In this document: positions 34,773 to 45,100 of the stretch, in pieces
How the letters are laid out: the number at the start of each line of letters is the position of its first letter
Numbering within the stretch: position 1 is the stretch's first letter
NCBI GenBank assembly: GCA_014874485.1
Contig: JADBJK010000069.1
Coordinates: 1 to 64,000, forward strand
Source: Chloroflexota bacterium
Lineage (GTDB): Bacteria; Chloroflexota; Anaerolineae; DTLA01
Direction of reading: 5' to 3'
Length of the DNA: 64,000 bases
Notes under the pieces: model-generated
Told to the model about the DNA's origin: nothing
The model's database searches: none
What the model saw: the letters and a program-made list of their open reading frames with translations, nothing else
Made by a program: the position numbers and the translations under genes

Positions 34773-35954
34773 CTACTGCGCCTTCGCTTTGGCCCTTGAC
34801 CGGCCCAGCGACTCAATGAACTCCAGGATGAACGCCAGGATGACGCCCACCGCCGCGCTGATGGCAACGCCCACCAGCAGGAGCCGCGGCAACTGCGACG
34901 GAGCGGGACGGTCCGGCTGGCGCGCGGGTTCGGCCACCTGGATGAAGCCTGCGTTCAGCGACTGGCTTTCCTTCAGTGCGGCCTCGTTCAGTTTCCCCGT
35001 CAGGAAGTCCACGTTCGCCTGGACCTTGTACACCGCCGTCTGCTTGGCGTCGTATTCCGAGGTGAGGCCGATGAGCGACAGCAGGCGGGTCTCGCGGTCG
35101 GAAATCATCTGCTCGTATTCCAGCCTGGCCACTTGGGCGGCCTCGGCGCTGATATCGGCCTCCACGGCTTTCTGGGCGTAGTCCCGCGCCAGACCGTAGT
35201 AGTACGAGGCCGTCGCGGTAGCCCCCCGCGCCGACGCCGATTCGGCCTCTACGGTCGCCTTCTGCGCTTGCTCTCGGTACAGCGTCGCCTCGCGGGTCTT
35301 CTGCTCACCCTGCAACACGGCCATGTCGCGACTGAATCGCAGTTGGCGCAGTTCATCCTGGTACGCCGTCAGTTCGCGCTGGAGCGAATCCAGGTTATGC
35401 TGCAGTTTGAACTGCAAGAAGGCCTCTTTGGCGGCGTCCAGGTTCTTCTGCTCCTTCTCCAGTTCCTGCGCGATGAACACACGCAAAACGGTGGCCCGCT
35501 TCGCCCGCAGGTTGCGATAGTAAGTCAGCGCGTTGTCCACCAACTTCGTAACGATGGTCTCGGCGTCTTGGGGAGAGTCGGCCTCGTAGGTAATGTAGAT
35601 GAATTCCTCCTCGGTGCCCACCGTCATGCGCTCTAGCAGGTCAACGGCGCTGATGCCCAGGTTCAAGTCGGCGATGGTCTGCCACGCCACGATGGGGCGC
35701 TTCAGCGCTGCGATGAAGTCCTGCTGGGCAGCGGAGACTTCCTCGGCGGCGGGGCCGGAGCGGAACTCCGAGAACAGCGCCACATCGCCAGGCTCCGATG
35801 CGATAACCTGAAGCCGCACGGTGGCCTGGTACACCGGCCCTGCAGTCAGCGATGTCATCAGGATCACGCCCACCGTCAGCACCATGATGAGCGCGATGAG
35901 CCAGGCGCGTTTCCAGATCACCCTCAAGTACATCAGAAAATCCGTTGTTTCCAT
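34773..35954 (-). CDS. Wzz-type polysaccharide chain-length/co-polymerase protein
   Basis: 393 aa. One membrane helix near the N-terminus (RAWLIALIMVLTVGVILMTS, about 15-40), a long extracytoplasmic region, and a second helix near the C-terminus (LLLVGVAISAAVGVILAFIL). Residues about 150-310 are strongly coiled coil (heptads rich in A, E, Q, R). GPVYQATVRLQVIASEPGD is the Wzz-domain start. There is no C-terminal tyrosine-kinase domain, so this is a PCP without BY-kinase. GGAGAGGAG precedes the ATG at 35954; the open frame to 35996 is not needed. With Wzx and Wzy homologues it indicates Wzx/Wzy-dependent export. Confidence 0.88.
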   Translation of the reverse strand: METTDFLMYLRVIWKRAWLIALIMVLTVGVILMTSLTAGPVYQATVRLQVIASEPGDVALFSEFRSGPAAEEVSAAQQDFIAALKRPIVAWQTIADLNLGISAVDLLERMTVGTEEEFIYITYEADSPQDAETIVTKLVDNALTYYRNLRAKRATVLRVFIAQELEKEQKNLDAAKEAFLQFKLQHNLDSLQRELTAYQDELRQLRFSRDMAVLQGEQKTREATLYREQAQKATVEAESASARGATATASYYYGLARDYAQKAVEADISAEAAQVARLEYEQMISDRETRLLSLIGLTSEYDAKQTAVYKVQANVDFLTGKLNEAALKESQSLNAGFIQVAEPARQPDRPAPSQLPRLLLVGVAISAAVGVILAFILEFIESLGRSRAKAKAQ

Positions 35955-36017
35955 TCTTCTCCTCTCCAATCTGCGCCCCCGCAAGGTCTCAAGCAAAGGG
36001 CGGGAGCGCCTCCGTGT

Positions 36018-37190
36018 CTATGTCTCGTGCTGCAAGAAGGCGGCCAGTTGAGACGCGATGAACTCCACGCGGGCCTCCCAGGAATGCTGGGCGGCGACAC
36101 GGCGGCGCTCGGCGCGGGCTACCTCGTCGTCCTGCGCCATCGCCGCCTCCACCGCCTCGGCGAAACGCTCGCGGTCGGCGATGGACACCCACTGCGCGAA
36201 GGCCACCGCCGCCGGTATGGGCGTGGAGACCACCGGCCTCCCGGCCGCCAGGTACTCGTACATCTTCAGCGGGTCAATGCTCCGCGTCCACTCGTTTAGT
36301 TTATACGGCATGAGGCAAATGTCCAAACCCTTGACGTAGTGCGGAACGAGCGCCACGTCCTTCTTGCCCAGGATGTGCACGTTGGGCTCCTGGCGAAGGG
36401 CAAACCCAGTGGCGTCTTCGCGGACGGCCCACGGCCCCACCAGGACGATGGCCCAGTCGCGCCGCGCCCGCGCCAAATCGCGGAGCAGGGCGTAGTCCAC
36501 CTTGTCGTTCAGCGCGCCCACGTACCCGATGCGCGGCCTGGGCAGCGCTTCCAGGTCGGCGGGCAGGGCTGGGTCTTCCAGCGCCCGCGAGAACGCCTCG
36601 TAGTCCACGCCGTTGGGCACAAGGTACGTGCGCGGGTTGTGCCCGCCCTTGCTCTCCATGAGCGCGGGCGACGTTACGAACACCAGGTCGGCGCGCTCAA
36701 TCAAGCGGCGCTCCCGCTCCAGGAACGCCGCGCGGCGTTCGGGGGTCAGCCCGCCGTAGCCCGCATAGTCGTCCACGATTTGGTACACGCACGCCTTCTC
36801 GCCGAACTGGCCGATGACGTCCGCCTGGTCTGGCCGCACCAGCCACAGGATGGGCCGCCCCGCGCCCAGCCGCCGCATCGCCGCCCGCAAATCCCGACGG
36901 CGCAGGCGAGCGAACAGCGACGCCAGCGGCTCCCGCCCGCTGATGGGCGCCCACAGCGGCGGCGTGTACACGTACAGGTTGCTCAGCACCTTGCGAAGGC
37001 GCGGGCGTGCGCGCAGGGGGCGGATCGCGCCGCTGCGCAGTCCGGCCCAGACCTGCCGCAGGTAGGGTCGCGGCTCCACGTAGATGACCAGATTCTGCCG
37101 CGCCAGGCGACTCATGATCTGGTGCCGGTTGCGCCAGATGTCGTCCCACGGGTCCGGCGCGAAGCAGAGAATCGTCTCCCCTGCGATCAT
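36018..37190 (-). CDS. Glycosyltransferase, GT-B fold (GT4-like)
   Basis: 390 aa. It opens with ILCFAPDPWDDIWRNRHQIM, which belongs to a distinct GT4-like group that begins 'FAPxxWDxxWRxRHQL'. YQIVDDYAGYGGLTPERRAA and VTSPALMESKGGHNPRTYLV mark the acceptor half, and SIDPLKMYEYLAAGRPVVST the donor site. The ATG at 37190 overlaps the upstream GT stop (ATGA); the open frame to 37397 is a shadow extension. It is separated by 63 nt from the Wzz-like gene. Cytoplasmic transferase; relatives include teichuronic-acid TuaH-type enzymes, but the sugar is unknown. Confidence 0.87.
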   Translation of the reverse strand: MIAGETILCFAPDPWDDIWRNRHQIMSRLARQNLVIYVEPRPYLRQVWAGLRSGAIRPLRARPRLRKVLSNLYVYTPPLWAPISGREPLASLFARLRRRDLRAAMRRLGAGRPILWLVRPDQADVIGQFGEKACVYQIVDDYAGYGGLTPERRAAFLERERRLIERADLVFVTSPALMESKGGHNPRTYLVPNGVDYEAFSRALEDPALPADLEALPRPRIGYVGALNDKVDYALLRDLARARRDWAIVLVGPWAVREDATGFALRQEPNVHILGKKDVALVPHYVKGLDICLMPYKLNEWTRSIDPLKMYEYLAAGRPVVSTPIPAAVAFAQWVSIADRERFAEAVEAAMAQDDEVARAERRRVAAQHSWEARVEFIASQLAAFLQHET

Positions 37191-38284
37191 CGCCGCGACC
37201 TCCGCGCCTTGCGGTAGGCGTCCAGATGCTGGCGCGCCAGCCGATCCCAGCCCAGCGACTCCGCGTAGGCCAGCGTGTCGCGGCGCGCGGCGTCCCTGTC
37301 CAGCGCGGCGGCCCGACGGAGCGCATCCACGAGGCCGCGCGGGTCGTCCGGCTCGTAGAGGACACCGCGATGGCCCTCCACCAGCGACGGAAAACAACCG
37401 ATGCGCGGCGCTACAATGGGCAGGCCGAACGAGAACGCCAGCAGCGCCGCGCCCGACGTGGTTACCTCGCGGTAGGGCAGCACATCCGCGTCGGCGGCCA
37501 GCAGGTAGCGATGCAGTTCCCCCTCGGGCACGTAGCCCAGCCGCAGGCGGATGCGCGAATCGCCCCGCGCCGCCGCCTCAACGCGGGCCGCGTAGTCCGC
37601 GTCCTGCGGGTTGCCCGCGACCAGCAGGATATAGTCCTCGCCCTCCAACTGACGAAATGCCGCAATCAGTTCCTCCACGCCCTTGTAGGGCCGAATCTGG
37701 CCCAGGAACAGAAACACCTTATGCTGCGGCGACAGGCCCAGGCGCTGGCGGGCCTCCTCGCGCGTGCCGCTCACCGGGTACGCGCCGATGTAGTTGCCAT
37801 GCGGGACGACGTACACACCGCGCTTGCGCCCGTAGAGCGCGGCCAACTGCACCGCCACGCCCTCGTCGTGCACGTGCACCGCGTCGGCCAGGGCGAAGAC
37901 GCACCGATTGGCCCAGCGGTTCAGGCGGGCGTTACGCCCCTCGTGGTGGGCCAGGTTGTGGACCGTGTACACGAACGTGATGCCCTCCAGTCGCGCCAGC
38001 GCCACCGCCGCAACCAGGCGCACGAACTTCTTGAGCGCCCGCCCGCGCGACGGCGACGCGATTTGCAGTTCCACCCAATGCAGGTGAATCACGCCCAGGT
38101 GCCGACGGTGGCGCCACACCCAGCCGGGCGTGAGGTCGCGGGTGGACTCGGCACGCACGCCCGGAACGGCATCCAGCGCCCGCCGCAGCAGTTCCACGTA
38201 GGGGTTCATGGCGACCGTGGAGACCAGCGCCACGCGAAGGTCCTTATCCGCAGGATTCGGGCTTCTATCGGCCCATGCGGTCAC
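37187..38284 (-). CDS. GT4-family glycosyltransferase
   Basis: 365 aa. VIHLHWVELQIASPSRGRAL and FVYTVHNLAHHEGRNARLNR lie in the acceptor half, KVFLFLGQIRPYKGVEELIA opens the donor half, and EVTTSGAALLAFSFGLPIVA is the nucleotide-sugar site of the subgroup that lacks the E-x7-E pair. AGGAGG six nt before the GTG at 38284 fixes the start; about 100 residues of upstream open frame are spurious. One base separates it from the flippase stop. Probably adds a sugar to the lipid-linked unit before flipping. Confidence 0.9.
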   Translation of the reverse strand: MTAWADRSPNPADKDLRVALVSTVAMNPYVELLRRALDAVPGVRAESTRDLTPGWVWRHRRHLGVIHLHWVELQIASPSRGRALKKFVRLVAAVALARLEGITFVYTVHNLAHHEGRNARLNRWANRCVFALADAVHVHDEGVAVQLAALYGRKRGVYVVPHGNYIGAYPVSGTREEARQRLGLSPQHKVFLFLGQIRPYKGVEELIAAFRQLEGEDYILLVAGNPQDADYAARVEAAARGDSRIRLRLGYVPEGELHRYLLAADADVLPYREVTTSGAALLAFSFGLPIVAPRIGCFPSLVEGHRGVLYEPDDPRGLVDALRRAAALDRDAARRDTLAYAESLGWDRLARQHLDAYRKARRSRR

Positions 38285-38285
38285 C

Positions 38286-39761
38286 TCAAGCCTCCTTCGC
38301 CACCGCACCGTGCCGCCCCGGGCGCACGAATTCCCACGCAGCCTGACCCAACTGCCGCACCTCGGGGTCAATCGCCCACATGATGGCAGCGTACACGATG
38401 ACCACGGCCACGCCCGCCGCGCCCAGTCGGACGATGGCGCGGGCCAGGCCCCACGTGTTCCAGTACACCAGTTTCCCTGCCAGCACGGCCACCACCGAAG
38501 CCAGCCCCTGTGGCAGCAGAATTTGCACGTACTTGCCCCACGAAGCGTGGATGATCTTGTTGGCGAGATACACGGAGATAGCAAAGTCTATCACCGAGAT
38601 AATGGCCGAGAACAGGCTCACGCCGACGATGCCCCCCCACTTGATGGACGGATACAGGAAGATGAGCATCATGGTGAGCCGCCACAGCGCGATGTAGGTG
38701 AGCCAGCGCGGCTGCCCGCCCGCCTTGAACACGTTGCCCATGTTGGCCGCGATAGACCGCACCAGGCCGTAGATGCCCAGCAACTGCATGGGCAGGATGG
38801 CGGGACTCCATTCCTTCCCATAGGCCTGGGTTACGAAGTTGTCGGCAAAGCCGATGGTCGCCACAGCGATGGGCACCGACAGGAGCGACACGTACTTCAA
38901 CGCGCGGAAGTACACGCTGCGGAACATCTCCAAATCGCTCTGGACTTTGGAAAACGTCGGGAACATGACCTGGTTCACCAGGCGGGTGATCTGCGTCGCG
39001 GGCAGGTTGGCGATGGTGTAGGCCAGGTCGTAGAACCCCAGCGTCGCCGTTGCCAGGAACTTGCCCACGAACACGTTGTCCACGTTGGTGATGGCGAAGA
39101 CCAGCGCCTGGCTCCCCACGATGTGCTTGCCGTAGTCAAGGAGTTCCTTGGCGCGCGCCTTGCTGAAGCGCAACTTGGGCCGCCACGGCGTAACGAACCA
39201 GATGAGGCCCGCGGCGATGAGCGACACCGCCACCTGCCCGTACACCAGGCTCCACACGCCGAAGCCCAGCATCGCCAGCACGATGGACAGCCCGTTGCCC
39301 AGCACGCCCGCGGCCAAGTCGGGGAGCACCTTGCGCTTGAAGGACAACTCCTTGACCAGGAGTGCCACCGGCACCTGGGCGAACGACGACAGAAGCATCG
39401 TCAGCGCCAGCACGCGCTGGACGGGCACCAACTGCGGCTCGCGGAAGAAATCGGCCACCCACGGCGCCGACAGGAACCCGATGATGTAGAGCACCAGGCT
39501 GCTGCCCAGCACCGTCCAGAAGGCGGTGTCGGCTGCCTCCTCCACATCCGTCTGCCGGTAGATGAGGGCCGACGTAAACCCCAACTCCTGGAACATCATC
39601 AGCAGGTTGATGGCGGGGTTCGCCAGCGCCCGCAGGCCGAAATCGCCCGGGGCCAGGAACCGCGCCAGCACCAACTTCGCGATGAACGACAGGAAGCGCG
39701 TGAAGACCACCGACAGCGCGACCCAGATGATGGCCGAACCCACCTGCCGCTTCAGGGTCAT
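38286..39761 (-). CDS. Wzx-like lipopolysaccharide/exopolysaccharide flippase
   Basis: 491 aa, about twelve to fourteen membrane helices, Polysacc_synt_3/MATE-like group. Conserved segments are FIAKLVLARFLAPGDFGLRA in helix 1-2, MMFQELGFTSALIYRQTDVE, and GKFLATATLGFYDLAYTIAN. By family it moves the lipid-linked repeat unit across the cytoplasmic membrane for polymerisation by the Wzy-like protein. The ATG at 39761 overlaps the methyltransferase stop (ATGA). It is placed near the front of the operon, as is common. Confidence 0.92.
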   Translation of the reverse strand: MTLKRQVGSAIIWVALSVVFTRFLSFIAKLVLARFLAPGDFGLRALANPAINLLMMFQELGFTSALIYRQTDVEEAADTAFWTVLGSSLVLYIIGFLSAPWVADFFREPQLVPVQRVLALTMLLSSFAQVPVALLVKELSFKRKVLPDLAAGVLGNGLSIVLAMLGFGVWSLVYGQVAVSLIAAGLIWFVTPWRPKLRFSKARAKELLDYGKHIVGSQALVFAITNVDNVFVGKFLATATLGFYDLAYTIANLPATQITRLVNQVMFPTFSKVQSDLEMFRSVYFRALKYVSLLSVPIAVATIGFADNFVTQAYGKEWSPAILPMQLLGIYGLVRSIAANMGNVFKAGGQPRWLTYIALWRLTMMLIFLYPSIKWGGIVGVSLFSAIISVIDFAISVYLANKIIHASWGKYVQILLPQGLASVVAVLAGKLVYWNTWGLARAIVRLGAAGVAVVIVYAAIMWAIDPEVRQLGQAAWEFVRPGRHGAVAKEA

Positions 39762-40456
39762 CGTGCCTCCTTCTTTCGGCAGACCAGTACGAAGTCGCGC
39801 GCGAACATGGACGGCCAGGCGTGAGCGAGCCACTTGTAGAGATCGCGCACGACGCGCTTGCGGAAGAAAGGCGGGTAGAAGTCCCGCGCCCACAGCGATG
39901 CGCTGCCGTCCACCTCCACCGGCTCCAGCCCCCGCGTGCGGCAGAGGCGCTTGGCCTCGCGCACGGTAAAGAACCGCAGGTGCATGGCGTCGGTGGGCGA
40001 ATGCGGCACGTAGGGAAACCGCCCGAACAGCACCCACAGGCGGCACTTCCAGTGGGCGATATTGGGCAGGCACACGATGAACCGCCCGCCCGGCTTCAGC
40101 ACCCGCGCGCACTCGTCAAACGACCGCTCGTGGAAGAAGCGGTGCTCAATGGCGGAATTGGACACGACCACGTCAAACGCGGCGTCGGCAAACGGCAGGT
40201 CCTCCGTGTCTATGTCCACCTGCTGCGCGGGAATGCCCTTGTCGCGGGCGCGCTGCACGGCGACCGCCGACAGGTCCGTGGCGGTAACGTCCGCGCCCCG
40301 CTCCTGCATCTTCTTGGCCAGCACGCCCGGCCCGCAGTCCACCTCCAGCACCTTTTCGCCAGGCTTCACGCGGCTCGCCAACAGTGCCAGCCGCTCGTGG
40401 TCAAAGGTGTCGTCGGCCTGCGTCCAGTAAGCGTCGTAGTAGGCAACTAAATCCAT
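39758..40456 (-). CDS. SAM-dependent methyltransferase (class I)
   Basis: 232 aa. Motif I is KVLEVDCGPGVLAKKMQERG, where the usual G-x-G-x-G reads D-C-G-P-G; TATDLSAVAVQRARDKGI is motif II and VSNSAIEHRFFHERSFDECA motif III-IV. It resembles methyltransferases in polysaccharide loci that cap or decorate sugars. It is the first gene of the operon running down to 24.2 kb. AGAGGAGCGAG precedes the ATG. Repeat copy B lies directly upstream and its tail ends about 24 nt before the start codon. Substrate unknown. Confidence 0.85.
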   Translation of the reverse strand: MDLVAYYDAYWTQADDTFDHERLALLASRVKPGEKVLEVDCGPGVLAKKMQERGADVTATDLSAVAVQRARDKGIPAQQVDIDTEDLPFADAAFDVVVSNSAIEHRFFHERSFDECARVLKPGGRFIVCLPNIAHWKCRLWVLFGRFPYVPHSPTDAMHLRFFTVREAKRLCRTRGLEPVEVDGSASLWARDFYPPFFRKRVVRDLYKWLAHAWPSMFARDFVLVCRKKEAR

Positions 40457-40480
40457 GCTCGCTCCTCTGTGATTCGGTTC

Positions 40481-40690
40481 CAGTACTTTACCACAGGGAT
40501 TCTTGATAGTTTGTCATTGCGAGGGCGCTGCGCGCCCGAAGCAATCCCAGCAGACTGTCATTCTGAGGCGCGAAGCGCCGAAGAATCTCGTCAACCGAGA
40601 TGCTTCGCTTCGCTCAGCATGACAGATAGAGTGTGAGATTGCTTCGCTTCGCTCGCAATGACAACAGGCAATTTTCTCTGTAGGTTACAC
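40481..40690. repeat. Palindrome-rich repeat element, copy B
   Basis: Reverse-complement counterpart of copy A at 4431-4627, nearly identical over about 200 bp including the tail (CAGTACTTTACCACAGGGAT here). Its other end (CAATGACAACAGGCAATTTTCTCTGTAGG) resembles the tail in inverted orientation, so the element has imperfect terminal inverted repeats. On the - strand its tail points at the methyltransferase gene 39758-40456. Confidence 0.85.
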
Positions 40691-40733
40691 ATGCGTCCTC
40701 TTCAGGTGTGTCGCACCGGATGATTCGGTGGCA

Positions 40734-42161
40734 TCAGGCTCGGCGCAAGGCCCGCTTGGCCCTGCGCCAGACGTTCAGCACGCGCTCCATCCTGGCCTCG
40801 TCGCCGCCCAGAAGCGCGCGCAGCGCCTTCTTGGCGCGGTACTTCCAGGGATGGGTGCGGCGAAGGCTCAACTCGCTCTTGAGCGCCATGAAGCGGTCGT
40901 ACTCGTAGGCCAGTTCCTCCGGCGTCAGCGTGGGCAGGTTGAGCACGCTGGTGCGCGCGTAGTAGGTAGACAGCGCGCCCGCCTGGGGCACGTAGTACCC
41001 CTTCTCCACGGCGATGTCGTGCAGTTCGGTCATCGGGTACGGGTAGAACACCGAGAACTGCAAGTCGTCAGGCTCCAGGCGGCGGTTCAGTTCAATGGTC
41101 TCCTCTATCATCTCCTTTGTTTCGCCCGGGATGCCCAGCATGTTGCACGTGTACGCCTTCAGCCCGTGCTTGCGCAGGCGGCGGAATGCGGCGATGATGT
41201 CCTCGTTGCTCATGCGGCGCTTCAGGATGTCGCGGCGCAACAGTTCATTGCCCGACTCAATCCCGATGCGCACGCCCTTGCACCCCGCACGGGCCAGCGC
41301 CGCCACAATCTCCTCGGACAGGCGCTCCACCCGCGTGTTGATCCAGAACGGCAGTTTGAACTCCCGCCCGTAGGCTTCGCAGAACTCCAGCGTCCACTTC
41401 TCGTCCAGCGTGAAGGTATCGTCCTGGAAGTTGATGGTCTTCACCTTGTAGCGCGATTGGAGTTCGCGGATTTCGGCCAGGACGTGGGGCACGCTGCGGA
41501 AGCGCACGTACTTGCCCAGCCCCTTGTAGCGGTTCTGCAGGCCCGGGTTGCAGCAGTAGGAGCACTGATACGGGCAGCCGCGCCCGCTCATCATGTCCAC
41601 CCAGCCGTCGTTGGCCGCCAGGATGCCCTCAAAGTCAAACAGGTCCCGGTCGGCGAAGGGCAGTTCGTCCAGGTTGGCGATGAGCGGGCGGAGCGGGTTG
41701 CGGATGATGTCGTCGCCGCGCCGCATCCACAGGTTGGCGATGTCGTGGAACGGCTGGCCCGCGGCCACGCGCTGCACCAGTTCGCGGAAGGCATACTCGC
41801 CCTCGCCCACGCACACGGCATCCCAGTTGGGGTTGCCGACCACCTCCTCCGGCGCGAGGGTCGGGTGCGTGCCGCCGGAAACCAGGATGAGTTCGGGCAT
41901 AGCTTCCTTCAGCCACGCCGCCCATTTCTCCACAAACGGGTGCTGGTGCGTCGTGGACGAGAAGGCCACGATGGCGGGGTTGGCACGGGCCACGCGCTCC
42001 AGCAACTCTTCGCGGGTCGGCTCGCGGTCCGCGTAGTACAACTCGGTCGTGTGCCCGTCCTGCTTCACCACGGCGGACAGGTACGCGAGGCCGTGGTAGA
42101 ACTTGCGCGCGCCGTAATGCTCAACACCTTCTATGTCCGGATACACAAACAGAATCTTCAT
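40734..42161 (-). CDS. B12-binding-domain radical SAM protein
   Basis: 475 aa. Residues about 1-150 are a cobalamin-binding-like Rossmann domain (FSSTTHQHPFVEKWAAWLKE, LVSGGTHPTLAPEEVVG, CVGEGEYAFRELVQ). The conserved D-x-H-x-x-G of true B12 sites is not evident, so cobalamin may not bind. The radical SAM core has SGRGCPYQCSYCCNPGLQNR with C-x3-C-x2-C for the 4Fe-4S cluster, and later GIESGNELLRRDILKRRMSN. It resembles BchE-type proteins that modify lipids or polyketides. It follows the esterase gene by 13 nt and ends its operon ahead of repeat copy B. Substrate unknown. Confidence 0.87.
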   Translation of the reverse strand: MKILFVYPDIEGVEHYGARKFYHGLAYLSAVVKQDGHTTELYYADREPTREELLERVARANPAIVAFSSTTHQHPFVEKWAAWLKEAMPELILVSGGTHPTLAPEEVVGNPNWDAVCVGEGEYAFRELVQRVAAGQPFHDIANLWMRRGDDIIRNPLRPLIANLDELPFADRDLFDFEGILAANDGWVDMMSGRGCPYQCSYCCNPGLQNRYKGLGKYVRFRSVPHVLAEIRELQSRYKVKTINFQDDTFTLDEKWTLEFCEAYGREFKLPFWINTRVERLSEEIVAALARAGCKGVRIGIESGNELLRRDILKRRMSNEDIIAAFRRLRKHGLKAYTCNMLGIPGETKEMIEETIELNRRLEPDDLQFSVFYPYPMTELHDIAVEKGYYVPQAGALSTYYARTSVLNLPTLTPEELAYEYDRFMALKSELSLRRTHPWKYRAKKALRALLGGDEARMERVLNVWRRAKRALRRA

Positions 42162-42174
42162 GCACTCCTCGCTT

Positions 42175-45100
42175 CTACTGCCAGAAATACGGCGGCACGG
42201 AAACCACCGGCAGGAATACCTGCGGCGAAGCCCTGCGGGTGGCCGTCGGCGTGGGCGTTACCGACGGGGTCAGGGTCGGCGACGGCGTCGGTGTGGGCGA
42301 CAGGGTGCCCGTCCGCGTGGGTGTGGGCGTCAGGGTCGGGCCGGCGGTGGCGGTCGGCGTCGGCGTATGGGTGGGCGCCGCGGTCGGGGTGGCCGTCGGC
42401 GTGTTGGTCGGGGTCGGCGTCACCGTCGGCGTCGGCGTGGGCGTGGGCAGGGCGTAGGCGACCCACAAGCGCGGGCCATTGGGGTTGCCTCCGTCCGCCG
42501 ACGCGATCCTGTACCACGTGTATGCGTTGCTCTGCCCCTTCAGGAGCAACCCGCGGTTGATCTCCGGATTCGCCACCCACTGGCGGGTCATGGGTCGGAC
42601 GTTCATCTCGTAGGTCTTGAGTACCTGATTGATGCTCACCGTGCTGTCGGCATCCCTGTATCGGTCGGACTCGGTGTTCTCCGCCCCGTTGGCGCCCCAT
42701 GTGTCGGCGGCGGTTGCCCGAAACCAGGTGGCCTCTGCGGCGTTCCACGCGCGGCGCATCTGGTAGGCCGATACCGTCAGCGTCTCCGTGTTGCGCTGCG
42801 AGGTCGTGTAGAACCGCAACGAACTCCCCAGAATGACGGCGTTCTCCGGAATGGCGGTCGTATCAAAGCGGATGAGGGCGCGCTGGTTGCCGTCGGACTG
42901 GATGGCCAGATACGTTTCGGAGCCTTTGGGCGTGTTGTCGTTGTACACAATGTACGTGTCTTCCGCGGCGCGCAGTTCCAATTCAGTGAACTGCGGCGCG
43001 AGGGCGGGCGGCGAAATCCGTATCTCGTGGGTGCCCCACCCCGGCGTTACCGACAGGAACCCGCCCGCCGACGATACGTTCGTGTGCGCGTATCGCCCGG
43101 TCGCGGCGTCAAAGTTCTGCACCACCCACGTGGACGACAACCCCGCCAGCCCCATCTGCTCCAGGTTGAGGCGGAAGGTCAGCGATTGTACGCTGTCCGA
43201 CGTGTTCGCAGGCTTCGGGTCTTCGGTCTTCACGGTGATGACGCCGTCGGCATCAAAAGCCGCTTCCACGCGGCTCCAGTGGTCGCTCCCCGTCTGGGTG
43301 ATGGTCAGCCAGTAGTAGGTGCACGACCGGTCGGTGAAGGCACACCGGCCATCGGTCCGAATGACCAGACGCTGCGGCACTTCCACCCGGCGATAGGGCT
43401 TCAGGAAGTTCAGGACACCGTCGCTCCCACCGGGCCACGGCGTCTCGTGATGACCATCGTAGAGGGCCACCGTGGGCGGGATGTCCGCGTACAGGGCCAC
43501 GGCGTCGGACAGCCGAAGCGTATGCGAAACCGGCACAACCGTGTCCTGCAGCCCGTGCGTCAGGAGCATGGGGATGTGGGCCATGTTGGAAGCGTACTCA
43601 ATGGGCGAGCGGCGCTCATACTCAAAGGGTTTGCCCAGGGGAGACCCGCCGATTTCGGCCTCCAGTGCAGACTGTCGCCATGATACTGACTCCCAATACC
43701 ACTGGTCCAAGTCCGATGGGCCGCGCTCTATGGCGGCGGCGGCGAACAGTTGCGGGTACTTGCCCGCCATGCCGCTGGCCATCATCCCGCCCATGGACAC
43801 GCCCGTGATGTAAATCCGCGACTCATCCACGCGGTAGTTCGCCTTCATATAGTTGATGGTATCCAGCAACTGCCCCTGCACGCTGAGCGAAAGCGTGTGG
43901 TTCTGCTCCAGGTCGGGCGCCACCACCAGCCAGCCGTTGCGGTTCGCGGCATCGGCGTGGATTCCCAGCGCGTCCAGCGCCTTCCCGCTCCAGCCGTGGA
44001 TGCTCACCAGAAGCGGCAGCAGCACGTCGCCCCTGTAGCCGGAGGGCGTCATGATAGACGCGCGGTAACTCCAACTCCCATTGCTGGCCTTGAACGAGAC
44101 GGTGCGGATGGTCGCGGGGACCACATCGCCCTCGGCTTCAATCTTCACGTTCACCGCGCCCCACAGGTCGGTGGGGTCGGCGTCGGCGGTGATGGTGATG
44201 TCGTTGAACCCGCTCCGCAAGATGTGGGGGTCAAAGGGCCACGAGAACGTCCGCCCCGGCTCACAGGTGCCGCCACCCGATGGGAACGTTACGCCTACCT
44301 TCACGCCGTTCACATAGATGCTATGGCCCGCCTTGCTGTTGGAAAGGTCCATGATGAGTTTGGCGCGGGTAAGGCTTCCCGTGTACACGAGCAGAACGTT
44401 GGTGCGCGCCTCGGTTCCGAATGTGGAACCTACCCTGACGCAGTCGGTGGCGATGGTGGACGTGATGACCGTGCCGGGCACCGGCGTTGGCGTGGGCGTC
44501 GGCGTGGGCGTGCGGGTGGCCGTCGGCTGCGGCGTAACGTCGGGCGCGAAGGTGTAGTAGATGTCCAGCAGGGGGCGCTTGCTGGCGTCAGTCCAGTCGG
44601 ACGCCCAGAACCGGTACTCAATGATGGACGAAGCCGTTGGCAGGAGCAGAAACCCGTTGTTCGTGTCCGGCGCTGCAAGCCATCCGGTAATCGCGTCGGT
44701 AACGTCCAGTGCGTATTCCGTGCTCACCTGGTCAACGGTAACCGTGGCGACAGCGCTTGCCTCGCGGTCGCCGGGGCCGTCAGCGCCCGCCTTTTCCCAC
44801 GCCACGCCCGTGAGGCGGCTCTTCCATGTAGCCTGGTTCGCGTCCCACGGCTGGAGCAAACGGTACAGTTCCAGCGTCATCGGCCGGTCCGCCGAGCGGT
44901 ACGATGTCGTCCACAGGTGCAGCGTGGCCGAGAGGATGCGTGCGTCAGGTGGTATCTGGCCCGCCAGGTCAAAGCGCAGCAGGGCGCGTTTGGCAGGCCC
45001 CCCGGTCCGCACCTGCAGTTCGCCCCAGTAGGTAGGACCGTTGAAGTTCGCATCAGGCACGCTGTCGTTGATGTACGTATCTGCAACCCCCGTGTACCCG

